64,000 bases of DNA from Tepidiforma thermophila (GCF_002563855.1 NZ_PDJQ01000001.1:186001-250000); one strand, 5' to 3'. Positions 8,920-18,047 are shown, numbered from the stretch's first letter. Made by a program: numbers and translations. Notes: generated by a model from the sequence alone, not told the origin.

Positions 8920-8944
8920 GTGCGCGGTGGTGCTGGCGAAAAGA

Positions 8945-8972
8945 CGGAACCCCCGCCTGCGCGGGGGTTCCG
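8945..8972 (-). terminator. Intrinsic terminator after the riboswitch-controlled zinc-ribbon gene
   Basis: A perfect 12 bp stem, CGGAACCCCCGC / GCGGGGGTTCCG (8945-8956 with 8961-8972), has a 4 base loop and is followed on the minus strand by TCTTTTC. It closes the zinc-ribbon transcript before the ABM-like gene, which has its own promoter. The unit under the riboswitch is therefore probably monocistronic. Confidence 0.8.
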
Positions 8973-9005
8973 TTTCCAGGGCTGCCGGGGTGTGCCGCGG
9001 TGCGG

Positions 9006-9224
9006 TCAGAGCCGGAGCTTGCCGTGGGAGGGCTGGCGGCGGCGCTGCCGCTGGGGCAGGGCAGCCTCTTCGGCGGCGAGGTCGACGGGCGGGCTGGTGA
9101 GCACTTCGTGGACGTAGCCGCACATGATGCAGCTGCCGTAGGTGCCGTGCCAGTCGCGCTCGACGATCATGGAGCCGCGGCACTTGGGGCACGACTTTGG
9201 CGGTGCTTCCTGCAAAGCTGGCAT
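9006..9224 (-). CDS. 72-residue zinc-ribbon protein under c-di-AMP riboswitch
   Basis: 72 residues with two CxxC knuckles: SCPKCRG near residues 11-17 and SCIMCGYVHE near 31-40. They are separated by a short acidic/aromatic loop, so a single zinc ribbon is expected. The C-terminal third is Pro/Gln/Arg-rich and probably disordered. The start is ATG behind GAGGAGGGA. The first 40 residues resemble the many tiny zinc ribbons of Chloroflexota with CPxCGG-x(10-15)-CxxCGY, none with a known job. Nucleic-acid or protein binding is a guess. It is the only gene between a c-di-AMP riboswitch and an intrinsic terminator, which makes it the direct target of that second messenger. Confidence 0.85.
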   Translation of the reverse strand: MPALQEAPPKSCPKCRGSMIVERDWHGTYGSCIMCGYVHEVLTSPPVDLAAEEAALPQRQRRRQPSHGKLRL

Positions 9225-9278
9225 GACGGTAGTTCCCTCCTCTTTCGATGCGGACGTTATGGTGCAGTTCGAGGACAG

Positions 9279-9312
9279 AAAAAAAGACCTCGAAACGAGC
9301 TACCTGCTCGCC
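9279..9312 (-). terminator. Riboswitch expression platform with T-run
   Basis: Downstream of the aptamer on the minus strand, a CGAGC...GCTCG stem and a second CTCG/CGAG stem lead into seven T residues (A-run 9279-9285 on the + strand). CGAGG and CCTCG also flank the T-run, offering an alternative pairing. This fits transcription attenuation, but the folding was not computed. Confidence 0.55.
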
Positions 9313-9313
9313 A

Positions 9314-9436
9314 GGCCTTCCAGACTGCCGACGGGGTTAGCTGACGGGCTCGGGCGGAAGGCGCCCTTGCGGCGGGTGCCGCGTTCGCCCCGGGACGTTG
9401 GGTCCCCCGCTGCGCCGTGCGGCGCACTAGGCAGGT
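9314..9436 (-). ncRNA. c-di-AMP riboswitch (ydaO-yuaA type)
   Basis: Read on the minus strand, the leader carries the conserved parts of the ydaO aptamer in order. They are a 5' P1 strand CCTGCC, a paired TGCGCC/GGCGCA arm, the purine-rich GGGGGACCCA, then GGGGCGAAC, a GCGGC/GCCGC arm, and CCTTCC. The hallmark GAGCCCGTCAGCTAACCCC follows, then GGCAG (P1 partner) and GGAAGG pairing with CCTTCC. The CCGTCAGCTAAC core and the two pseudoknot-forming arms are specific to this class. In known cases ligand binding turns the gene off, usually for cell-wall hydrolases or K+/osmolyte transport; here the gene is a tiny zinc ribbon. Confidence 0.9.
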
Positions 9437-9459
9437 GGTGCGAAACACTGAACGCGCAC

Positions 9460-9483
9460 GTGAACGACGCGAACGCCGTTCAC
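9460..9483 (-). other. Hairpin at the 5' end of the riboswitch transcript
   Basis: GTGAACG (9460-9466) and CGTTCAC (9477-9483) form a 7 bp perfect inverted repeat between the predicted transcription start (about 9484) and the aptamer. It may protect the 5' end. Confidence 0.45.
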
Positions 9484-9490
9484 CTGCCGC

Positions 9491-9519
9491 AAGCTACCAA
9501 CCGGCCGGGAGGCTGTCAA
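9491..9519 (-). promoter_or_regulatory. Promoter of the c-di-AMP riboswitch transcript
   Basis: On the minus strand TTGACA (9519-9514) and TAGCTT (9496-9491) are 17 bases apart. This is the best -35 match in the window and places transcription start near 9484, just before the aptamer. Confidence 0.8.
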
Positions 9520-9555
9520 TAGGTCTTTGCGCTTTTCGTCACAATTTTCTGGCTG

Positions 9556-9573
9556 AGCCGGGGAATCCCGGCT
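9556..9573 (-). terminator. Hairpin after the hppA-like gene
   Basis: AGCCGGG (9556-9562) and CCCGGCT (9567-9573) form a 7 bp stem just past the stop of the membrane protein at 9583. The minus-strand 3' flank has no T-run, so readthrough into the riboswitch region is possible. Confidence 0.4.
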
Positions 9574-9582
9574 GCGGGGGCG

Positions 9583-11469
9583 TCACGCGAGGAGGCCGGC
9601 GGTGACTGCGAGGGCGAGTCCCGCCGCGGCAAGACCACAGGCCGGGGCTGCTCCGGGAGTCTCGTCGCGGGCCATGAGCGCGGCGCCGGGGCCTGCGACC
9701 AGGGCGAGGGCGGCGACGAACGCAAGGGGGTCGGCCTCGCCGGGCCCGAAGAAGCGGAGGGCCGGGCCGACGACGAGCAGCAGCACCAGCAGTCCGAACG
9801 CTGCCGCGAGCGAGGCAGCTGCTGTGCCGGGCCGCCAGGAGAAGCCGGCTGCCGCGATGACGGCGAATCCAGTGAGGAGGCCGACGGCGGCACCGGCGGA
9901 CGTGCCGGGGAGCGGGAGAAGCGCGGGCAGCGGACGGCGCGCGGCCGAGATGCGCGCGGCTTCGCCGGGGATGAGCTGCCCGGCGGCGAGGCGGGATTGC
10001 ACGAAGGTGTCCCGGGCGGAGGCGTCGGCGGCGAGGAGCAGGCGGACATCGGCCGGGCCGAAGTCGGCGTCGTCCTGGATCTCCTGGCGGAGTTCCTCGA
10101 GGGCAGCGCGGCGCTGCTGGAGGTCGTTGGCGTAGGCGTAGCGGTCGGCTGCGCCGGTGGGAAGGAGCCCGAGGTCCTGGACGATGGCTGCCGTGCGGAC
10201 GGGGTCGGCCTCGGCGGTGCGCAGGAGCTCGTGCCGGGCGTGGGGGCCGAGGGTGAGGGCGAGGACGACCGCGGCGAGGGCAGCGATGCCGGCGGCCGGG
10301 ACGGCGTTCGCCGGACGGGGCCGGGCGGGGGCCGTGGCGAGGGCCACGGCGAAGCCGGCCTCGCCGGGGCGGGCCCAGGTCTCGACGTCGATGGCGGCGG
10401 CGGGAACGGGCGGGGCGAAGGGGACGAGGGCGAGCCTGGCGACGACCGGGCCTGCGGCCGCGCCGGCTGCGAGGGCCAGGCCGTAGAGGCCGGCAGCGGC
10501 GGGAGCGAACCCTTCGCCGGAGAGTTCGCGGCCGAGCGCCCAGGCGACTGCGAGGGCGAGGGCAGCGGCCGCCCAGGGGAGGAGGCGCCCGGGGAGGCGG
10601 TCAGCGCCGGTGGCGGGGAGGATGCCGCCATGGGCGAGCACGAGGCCGGCGGCCAGGCCGGCCCCGGCCGCGCCGGCGGCCCATCCGGCTCCGGCGGGAA
10701 GGAGCACGATGGCGGCACCGACCACGGCGAGGGCTGCGATAACGGCGGCGAGCCAGGCGGCCAGGAGCGGGGCGGATGACCGGCCCGACGCTGCGAGGAC
10801 GGCGCCGGGGATGAGGGCGATGGCGGCGGCGGCGAGAACGCTGGCGGTGACGACAAGGGGGAAAGCGCTCCATGCCGCATCGCCGGAGAGGGCGGAGAGT
10901 TCGCCGGACGCGAGGAGGCCAGCCATGGCCGCCGCTGCGACTGCGCCGCCGGCCAGCGGCCCGGCGGCCGGGCGGGAGGCCCCGGGGGCGGGGCCGAGGG
11001 CCGCGACCAGGGCCGCGAGGCCGGCCCCACCGGCGAACGGCGCGATGAGCGATGCCGCGGCCCATGGGCCTTCGCCGGCGACGCGGCTGGCCAGACCGAA
11101 GAGCCCGGCGCCGGCCGCAAGCGCAAGGGCGGTGGACGCAAACGGAGTGACCACGGCGGGGCGGCCGTCATCGGCGTCGATGGGGGCGGCAAGGAGGCTG
11201 GCAAGGGCGAGCGCTGCGAAGCCGGCGAGGAAAGCTCCGCCGGCCCAGGCGGCGCGGTCGAGTTCGCCGGCGTAGCCGCCGACAAAGGCGGCAAGGGCGA
11301 TGGTCCCGGCAAGGCCGGCGGCGACGTGAGCCAGGGCGAGTTCGACCAGGGCGGGGCCCCAGGCGGCGGGACGGGGGACCGCCGGGTCGCGGGCGGCGAG
11401 TGCGCAGACGACGGCTGCTGCGACGGCGACGACGGCGGAGATGGGGATGAGGGCCTGTGCGAGGAGCAT
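9583..11469 (-). CDS. Degenerate membrane-pyrophosphatase paralogue (pseudoenzyme) with periplasmic insert
   Basis: 628 residues, almost wholly Ala/Leu/Gly/Val-rich, with about 14-16 membrane segments. By eye it aligns end to end with the HppA encoded 106 bases upstream. Examples: AGLYGLALAAGAAAGP (326-341) with AGLYGIALAAVGMLSP of HppA (414-429); GGAVAAAAMAGL then AW-SAFPL (174-204) with GSIVAAMALTT then NWDSKAFALP; and the last four helices in the same order. Every catalytic loop is gone: no DVGADLVGKVE, no DNVGDNVGD, no DPFKD. Residues about 408-518 form a charged helical insert at a loop that faces outside in pyrophosphatases. It cannot hydrolyse pyrophosphate; a structural or regulatory partner role is inferred. 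Its visible codons look less C-biased than those of hppA. The ATG at 11469 is chosen because it begins the first hydrophobic helix. Confidence 0.75.
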   Translation of the reverse strand: MLLAQALIPISAVVAVAAAVVCALAARDPAVPRPAAWGPALVELALAHVAAGLAGTIALAAFVGGYAGELDRAAWAGGAFLAGFAALALASLLAAPIDADDGRPAVVTPFASTALALAAGAGLFGLASRVAGEGPWAAASLIAPFAGGAGLAALVAALGPAPGASRPAAGPLAGGAVAAAAMAGLLASGELSALSGDAAWSAFPLVVTASVLAAAAIALIPGAVLAASGRSSAPLLAAWLAAVIAALAVVGAAIVLLPAGAGWAAGAAGAGLAAGLVLAHGGILPATGADRLPGRLLPWAAAALALAVAWALGRELSGEGFAPAAAGLYGLALAAGAAAGPVVARLALVPFAPPVPAAAIDVETWARPGEAGFAVALATAPARPRPANAVPAAGIAALAAVVLALTLGPHARHELLRTAEADPVRTAAIVQDLGLLPTGAADRYAYANDLQQRRAALEELRQEIQDDADFGPADVRLLLAADASARDTFVQSRLAAGQLIPGEAARISAARRPLPALLPLPGTSAGAAVGLLTGFAVIAAAGFSWRPGTAAASLAAAFGLLVLLLVVGPALRFFGPGEADPLAFVAALALVAGPGAALMARDETPGAAPACGLAAAGLALAVTAGLLA

Positions 11470-11574
11470 GGCGGGAGGGCTCCGCGAGGAGGGTGGCGGA
11501 GGGCGCAGCATAGAGAAGCGGCCGCCGGAGCTCAACCGGCGGCCGCCGTTCGTGCGGGCGAAGGGGAACCGGCG

Positions 11575-13641
<2,067 letters not shown>

Positions 13642-13805
13642 CTCGTCCCCCGGTAAGCATGTTTGGCCGCGCGCCCCCACCGGTGCGCGGCCGTGCCAAA
13701 ACCGGCCGAATCCTACCAATCGGCGGTGTTACGGGGAATTTCGTTTGTTCACGGGAAACGAACGGCGGTGCACACTCTGGGCGAGGACGTCGAGGGAGGT
13801 TCGTG

Positions 13806-14816
13806 ATGGCGACGCGTGAGGTTGCGGAGCTGAATGGCGACGGGATTGCGGCGGAGCTGCGGGCGGCGGTCCATGCGGTGAACGAGGCGCTTGGTTCGCC
13901 GGTGGCGTTTCGGCCGATCGACTGGTCGCTGGAGCGGCGGGAGGCATCGCCGGCAGTGCTGGAGGAGGGGATCGAGGCGGTGCGAGCGCTGGGCGCTGCG
14001 ATGAAATATCCGACGGTGACAGAGACGGTGAGTCCGAACCAGGTGCTGCGCGACCGGCTGGGACTGGCGGTGATCCACCGGCCGTGCCGGAGCTACCCGG
14101 GGGTGAGCCGGAACTACACGGGGAAGGTGGACCTGCACGTGGTGCGGATCGCGACGGGCGGAACGTACGAAGACGCGGGGATCCGGATCGGGTACTACTC
14201 GGCGGTGAGCGTGCGGGTGATGGAGCGGACGCCGGTGGAGCACGCGGCGCACTTTGCGTTCCGGCTGGCGGAGCAGCACCGCCAGGCGGTGACTTCGACG
14301 AGCAAGTACACGATTCAGCGGGCGACGGACGGGCTGTTCGAGGAGGTGGTGGCGGAGGTGGCGACGGAGTACCGGAATGTGACGCACAACCGCGAGCTGT
14401 TCGATGCGCTGCTGGCGAAGCTGATCATCAACCCGGAGCGGTACGACGTGGTGGTCTGCCCGAATGAGTACGGGGACTTCCTGAGCGACATGGTGTACGG
14501 GCTGGTGGGTTCGATCGGGCTGGGGGCGAGCGCGTCGTATGCGTTTTCGAAGAGCCACCAGCCGATCATTGGGGTGTTCGACCCGGCGGGCGGAACGGCG
14601 CCGGACATCGCGGGGAAGGGGATCGCAAATCCCTCGGGGGCGATCGAGGCGTTCGGCTACCTGCTGCAGTTCTGCGGGCACGGGGCGCTGGGGCGGCAGC
14701 TGGTGGATGCGGTGCACGACACGATTGCGGCCGGCGAGAAGACGCGCGACCTCGGGGGAACGCTGGACACGATGGCGTTCACGCAGGCGGTGATCCGGCG
14801 GGCGGTGCCGGCCTGA
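13806..14816 (+). CDS. Isocitrate/isopropylmalate dehydrogenase family protein
   Basis: 336 residues of the beta-decarboxylating dehydrogenase fold. It has the N-terminal DGIAAEL loop, VSPNQVLRDRLGLAVIHRPCRSYPGV with the substrate-binding arginines, the central STSKYTIQRATDGLF, and the catalytic block VVCPNEYGDFLSDMVYGLVGSIGLG. The cofactor end is GVFDPAGGTAPDIAGKGIANPSGAIEAFGYLLQF. The usual HGSAPDIAGK is GGTAPDIAGK here. Substrate (isocitrate, isopropylmalate, homoisocitrate or tartrate) cannot be fixed by eye. The loop VSPNQVLRDRLG favours the NAD-isocitrate type. The start ATG at 13806 has GAGGGAGG upstream. It is divergent from hppA. Confidence 0.85.
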   Translation: MATREVAELNGDGIAAELRAAVHAVNEALGSPVAFRPIDWSLERREASPAVLEEGIEAVRALGAAMKYPTVTETVSPNQVLRDRLGLAVIHRPCRSYPGVSRNYTGKVDLHVVRIATGGTYEDAGIRIGYYSAVSVRVMERTPVEHAAHFAFRLAEQHRQAVTSTSKYTIQRATDGLFEEVVAEVATEYRNVTHNRELFDALLAKLIINPERYDVVVCPNEYGDFLSDMVYGLVGSIGLGASASYAFSKSHQPIIGVFDPAGGTAPDIAGKGIANPSGAIEAFGYLLQFCGHGALGRQLVDAVHDTIAAGEKTRDLGGTLDTMAFTQAVIRRAVPA

Positions 14817-14822
14817 GGACGG

Positions 14823-15428
14823 CTAGACGGCCGGGCGGCGGGTGACGATGGCGAGGGTGAGGTCGCCGCGGGTCTTTTCGAGGATGCCGCGGACCTGGTC
14901 GGTGGTGCGGCGGAGGCCGCCGGTCATTGCGTCGGGGTAGTCGATGGTGACGAGGACGTTGTAGATGTCGTCCATGGCGGCGAGGAGGGCTTCGCAGCCG
15001 TCGAAACTGCCGGAGCGGAGGCGGTCGAGGATGACGCGGCGGAGTTCGCCGACGGCTTCGCCGATGCCGTTGAGGTAGGCGGGGTCTTCGACGCTGAGTT
15101 CGGCCGGGCCGGGGATGGCGCCGCCGGCGCAGAGTTCGAGGGTGGTGACGGCCTCGACGTATTCCTTCTGGGCGTCGTGGAGGAAGCCGGCGTGGTAGAC
15201 GTCGGCGTGGCCTTCGAGGGCGCGGACGGCGGCTTCGTGGGTGGCGCGGGCCTCGGCGATGAGGCGGCGGGCGGCGTCGAATTCGCCGCGGTGGACGGCG
15301 CGGATGGCGTTGGCGCTGGTGCGGATGATGACGCGTGCGGCGGCGAGGGCCTGTTCGCGGGCGGCGTTCTTGGCGGCGAACCGCTCGAGGATTTCGGGGA
15401 CGACGCGCTCGAGCGGCCCGGTACTCAC
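14823..15428 (-). CDS. Translin-family protein (bacterial)
   Basis: 201 residues, all-helical. It shows the translin/Trax pattern in order: AIRAVHRGEFDAA (42-54), then DVYHAGFLHDAQKEYVEA (76-93) with the paired glutamates of the nuclease site of Trax, GIPGPAELS-like GAIPGPAELSVEDPAYLNGIGEAVGELRR (about 102-130), DDIYNVL and DYPDAMTGGLRRTTDQVRG. Eukaryotic translin/Trax form the C3PO endoribonuclease; archaeal members bind RNA. The bacterial function is not established. The start is GTG and overlaps the stop of the FmdB gene by GTGA, so the two are co-translated. Confidence 0.85.
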   Translation of the reverse strand: MSTGPLERVVPEILERFAAKNAAREQALAAARVIIRTSANAIRAVHRGEFDAARRLIAEARATHEAAVRALEGHADVYHAGFLHDAQKEYVEAVTTLELCAGGAIPGPAELSVEDPAYLNGIGEAVGELRRVILDRLRSGSFDGCEALLAAMDDIYNVLVTIDYPDAMTGGLRRTTDQVRGILEKTRGDLTLAIVTRRPAV

Positions 15429-15772
15429 AGGTCTTTGACGGGGTCGGGGAACTCGCCTTCGCGGGCGGCGTCGATCATGGTGCGGGCCTCTTCGGGGAGG
15501 TCCATGCCGTACTCTTCGAATTTCTTTTCGACCCAGGTGCCGATCTGGCGCGGGTCGCGGTAGTCTTCGGGGCCGCCGCGGCCGGCGGAGGGGTCGCCGT
15601 ACTTTTCGAGGATGTCCTGGCGGGTGTAGGTGCGGCCGAACTTCGACATCATGCGGCTGGTGTTGGAGCTGCCGCAGTGTTCGCAGGGCGGCCGGACCTC
15701 GGTGTCGATCTTCCGGGTGAAGTAGTTCGTCACCTTTTTGCAGTCGGCGCAGCGGAACTCGTAGATCGGCAT
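15425..15772 (-). CDS. FmdB-family zinc-ribbon protein
   Basis: 115 residues. It begins with the family signature MPIYEFRCADC and completes the ribbon with CEHCGS near residues 30-35, followed by the family's MMSKFG. The longer acidic C-terminal half is typical of Chloroflexota members. FmdB proteins are proposed regulators or small metal-binding proteins; no activity is proved. The ATG is at 15772, six bases after a GACAAT -10-like box, so probably leaderless. It is coupled to translin by a GTGA overlap. A second FmdB gene is at 36.3 kb. Confidence 0.9.
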   Translation of the reverse strand: MPIYEFRCADCKKVTNYFTRKIDTEVRPPCEHCGSSNTSRMMSKFGRTYTRQDILEKYGDPSAGRGGPEDYRDPRQIGTWVEKKFEEYGMDLPEEARTMIDAAREGEFPDPVKDL

Positions 15773-15778
15773 GGTTCT

Positions 15779-15784
15779 ATTGTC
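15779..15784 (-). promoter_or_regulatory. -10 box GACAAT of the fmdB-translin pair (leaderless)
   Basis: GACAAT on the minus strand is six bases before the FmdB ATG, the N6 spacing seen repeatedly in this window. Confidence 0.5.
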
Positions 15785-15788
15785 GAAA

Positions 15789-15814
15789 GGGGCCGTGGCG
15801 GTGTCCACGGCCCC
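15789..15814 (-). terminator. Terminator after the AttH/CrtC-like gene
   Basis: GGGGCCGTGG (15789-15798) and CCACGGCCCC (15805-15814) form a perfect 10 bp stem with a 6 base loop, followed on the minus strand by TTTCG. It separates the upstream gene from the fmdB promoter. Confidence 0.65.
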
Positions 15815-15825
15815 GGGCAGGGCGG

Positions 15826-16917
15826 TCAGGGCGCGGGGTCGAGGAGGTCCTTGAAGCCGGTGGGCGCGTGGGGGCCGAGGACGATGAGTTCGAAGACGCC
15901 GAGCCCTTCGCGGCTGCCGGCGCGGACGCGGGAGACCTGCTGGACATGGAGGTTCTGGAGCGGCTGCTCCTGGCTGAGGATGTACTCGGTGCCGTCGACG
16001 ACGTCTTCGCCGACCCACATGCCGTGGCCCCAGGTGGGTTCGCCGTAGCCGAGGCCTTTCATGAGGAAGGGGTAGAGCGGTTCGACGGCGATTTCGAGCG
16101 GCTCGCCGTTCGCGGGGGCCAGGGTGATGACGGCGGACTGGAGCCAGCGGGTGCCGGACTTGAAGGTGAGCCGGTAGTCGACGGCGGCTTCGGTGAGTGT
16201 GGCGTCGGGGTAGGGGGTGAGGATGACCCCGGACTGGTGCCAGCGGGTGCCGTCGGCGGATTCGGAGACGGTGTAGAGGGTGCAAAGGTCGGGGAAGTTG
16301 AGCGGCGCCCAGTTCCAGAAGAACTGGGGGACCTGCTTCGGCGGGGCACCGCGGGGGTCGCGGCCGCCGACGGGGCGGATGCCCCAGGAATGGTCGCGGG
16401 AGCCCCACCAGGTGGCGGGGTCGAGGGTGAATTCGCGGCCGTCGACGCGGATGGTGCCGGACCAGCCGCCGTGCTGGGTCATGCGGGTGTAGTCCATGAC
16501 GGGGACGTTGCCGGCCATGCGGAAGAAGTGGGGTTCTTCGACGGGGAGGGAGCGGGCATGGAAGACGAGGTCGGCTTCGATGCCGTAAGGGTTGGGGGCG
16601 ACGGTGACGCGGAGGTCGTGTAGCGGGCGAAGGACTTCGACGGCGATGGGGCCGACGGCCGCGGCCATGCGGTCGGGGCCGAGCCGCTTCGAGGCGCGGA
16701 CGACGCGCTGGCGGCCGTCCACGACGATGCTGAAGGCGGCGTCGGTGATGCCGAGGTTGGGGTACTGGCCCATGGCGACGCCGAAATAGACGGAGGCGTC
16801 GGGGCTGTATCCGTTGAAGAAGTAGCGGTCGTAGAAGTTGCGGTCGCTCGTGAAGACGCGGTCGATGGTGCAGGGGGTCTGGTGGATGAGGTAGTCGTCG
16901 GCGGGGGTAATCGCCAT
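15826..16917 (-). CDS. AttH/CrtC-like (DUF7064/7065-type) beta-rich protein
   Basis: 363 residues, no signal peptide, rich in Trp, aromatic and beta-strand segments. Recognisable pieces are SDRNFYDRYFFNGYSP near the N-terminus, WWGSRDHSWGIRPVGGRDPRG in the middle (the HSWG-type motif of this double-lipocalin group) and WNWAPLNF. Related proteins are linked with hydratases of carotenoids (CrtC) or with steroid and terpenoid metabolism in actinobacteria. The substrate here is unknown. The start is ATG behind CCGGAG. It follows yraN by 55 bases and ends in its own terminator. Confidence 0.65.
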   Translation of the reverse strand: MAITPADDYLIHQTPCTIDRVFTSDRNFYDRYFFNGYSPDASVYFGVAMGQYPNLGITDAAFSIVVDGRQRVVRASKRLGPDRMAAAVGPIAVEVLRPLHDLRVTVAPNPYGIEADLVFHARSLPVEEPHFFRMAGNVPVMDYTRMTQHGGWSGTIRVDGREFTLDPATWWGSRDHSWGIRPVGGRDPRGAPPKQVPQFFWNWAPLNFPDLCTLYTVSESADGTRWHQSGVILTPYPDATLTEAAVDYRLTFKSGTRWLQSAVITLAPANGEPLEIAVEPLYPFLMKGLGYGEPTWGHGMWVGEDVVDGTEYILSQEQPLQNLHVQQVSRVRAGSREGLGVFELIVLGPHAPTGFKDLLDPAP

Positions 16918-16972
16918 GGCCGTGCTCCGGTGAGGGGTCGGGGCGGAACATACGCGCCGGGATGTGAACGGG

Positions 16973-17344
16973 TCAAAGGCCGGGAATGCCGACGCCGCGG
17001 AAGTGGTGGATGGCGCGGGCGCGGCCGCCGGCGTCGAGGTCGACGGTGACGACGTCGATGCGGGTCGTGTCCGGGTCGAGGGCTTCGCGTTCGCAGTAGG
17101 CGAGCGCCGCGGCGAGGAGGCGTTCGAGCTTGGCGGCATCGATGGACTCGGCAGCGAGGCCGGGCGCGCCGCGACGGGTGCGGACCTCGACGAAGACGGT
17201 GGTGTCGCCGTCGCGGGCGAGGAGGTCGATTTCGTGGGGGCCGATGCGGAGGTTGCGGGCGAGGATGGTGAGGCCGGCGGCTTCGAGGCGGTGGGCGGCG
17301 ACGCGTTCGCCGAAGTCGCCGAGCCGGCGGCGGGGAGTCACCAT
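16973..17344 (-). CDS. yraN: YraN/UPF0102 family putative nuclease
   Basis: 123 residues. The Holliday-junction-resolvase-like core is visible: GDFGERVAAHRLEAAG at 9-24, EIDLLARDGDTTVFVEVRTR (38-57) with the D-x(n)-E-x-(R/K) catalytic layout, and RIDVVTVDL. The activity is unproved in most bacteria. Its start overlaps the end of rnhB by 7 bases. rnhB-yraN is a widely conserved order, which supports both calls. Confidence 0.92.
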   Translation of the reverse strand: MVTPRRRLGDFGERVAAHRLEAAGLTILARNLRIGPHEIDLLARDGDTTVFVEVRTRRGAPGLAAESIDAAKLERLLAAALAYCEREALDPDTTRIDVVTVDLDAGGRARAIHHFRGVGIPGL

Positions 17345-17961
17345 GGGAGGGCGAACTGGGCGACGGGGGCGTAGCTGCGGCGGTGGACCGGGCTGGGGCC
17401 GCGGGCGGCGAGGCGCTCGCGGTGCTCGGGGGTGGGGTAGCCCTTGTTTCGGCAGAAGCCGTAGCCGGGGTAGCGGGCGCAGAGTTCGACCATGACGGCG
17501 TCGCGGGCGACCTTTGCGAGGATGGAGGCAGCGGCAACGGCGACGGAGAGGGCGTCGCCATCGATGACGGGGCGGACGTTGGGGAGGGGGAGGTCGAGGG
17601 CGTCGCTGATGATGGCGCCGGGGCGGACGGCGAGCTGTTCGAAGGCGCGGAGCATGCAGAGGCGGCGTGCCGGGAGGGTGCCGATGCGGTCGATCTCCTC
17701 CACGGAGGCCCAGCCGATGGCCCAGGGGACGGATGCGCGGATGCGGGCGGCGAGGCGCTCGCGGGCGGGCTCGCTGAGGACTTTGGAATCGCGGACTTCG
17801 CGGTACCAGGCGAGGCGGCGGCCGCGGGGAAGGGCGACGACGGCGGCGGCCACGGGACCGGCGAGCGGCCCGACGCCGACTTCATCGACGCCGGCGACCC
17901 ACTCGGCGCCGGCGTTCCAGGCTTCGCGCTCGAAGCGGAGGGACGGGACGGGGGCCGGCAC
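17338..17961 (-). CDS. rnhB: Ribonuclease HII (variant GVG junction motif)
   Basis: 207 residues. It removes ribonucleotides and RNA from RNA-DNA hybrids. The first active-site block is GVDEVGVGPLAGPV (Asp26, Glu27); other acidic residues are Asp120 (ISDALDLP) and Asp154 (AKVARD), with the family end YPGYGFCRNKGYPTPEH. The normal Gly-Arg-Gly that recognises the RNA-DNA junction is Gly-Val-Gly (29-31). The start is GTG 17961, supported by a TACACT box six bases upstream and by the absence of homology further out. It is divergent from purM. Confidence 0.93.
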   Translation of the reverse strand: MPAPVPSLRFEREAWNAGAEWVAGVDEVGVGPLAGPVAAAVVALPRGRRLAWYREVRDSKVLSEPARERLAARIRASVPWAIGWASVEEIDRIGTLPARRLCMLRAFEQLAVRPGAIISDALDLPLPNVRPVIDGDALSVAVAAASILAKVARDAVMVELCARYPGYGFCRNKGYPTPEHRERLAARGPSPVHRRSYAPVAQFALPW

Positions 17962-17967
17962 GGGGGA

Positions 17968-17973
17968 AGTGTA
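17968..17973 (-). promoter_or_regulatory. -10 box TACACT of rnhB (leaderless)
   Basis: TACACT on the minus strand, then six bases, then the GTG of rnhB at 17961. Confidence 0.55.
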
Positions 17974-18035
17974 GCCGACGCGGGCGGCAGCGGCCCGGGC
18001 CCCGGGGGCCTCCGCCGCGGAAGGCGGGGCTTTGG

Positions 18036-18041
18036 TAGGCT
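18036..18041 (+). promoter_or_regulatory. -10 box TAGGCT of purM (leaderless)
   Basis: TAGGCT is followed by six bases and GTG 18048. This favours 18048 over the GTG at 18042 as the purM start. Confidence 0.5.
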
Positions 18042-18047
18042 GTGGGG

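Noticed and set aside
9225-9582. Possible cobalamin riboswitch or small protein gene in the 358-base gap
   Set aside because: The conserved core CCGTCAGCTAAC with the two flanking arms matches the c-di-AMP class; no B12-box was seen. The reading frames there have no coding character.
11469-11535. Start of the hppA-like membrane protein at 11535
   Set aside because: The extra 22 residues are Pro/Ser/Arg-rich and precede the first helix without any ribosome-binding site; 11469 starts directly on the hydrophobic segment.
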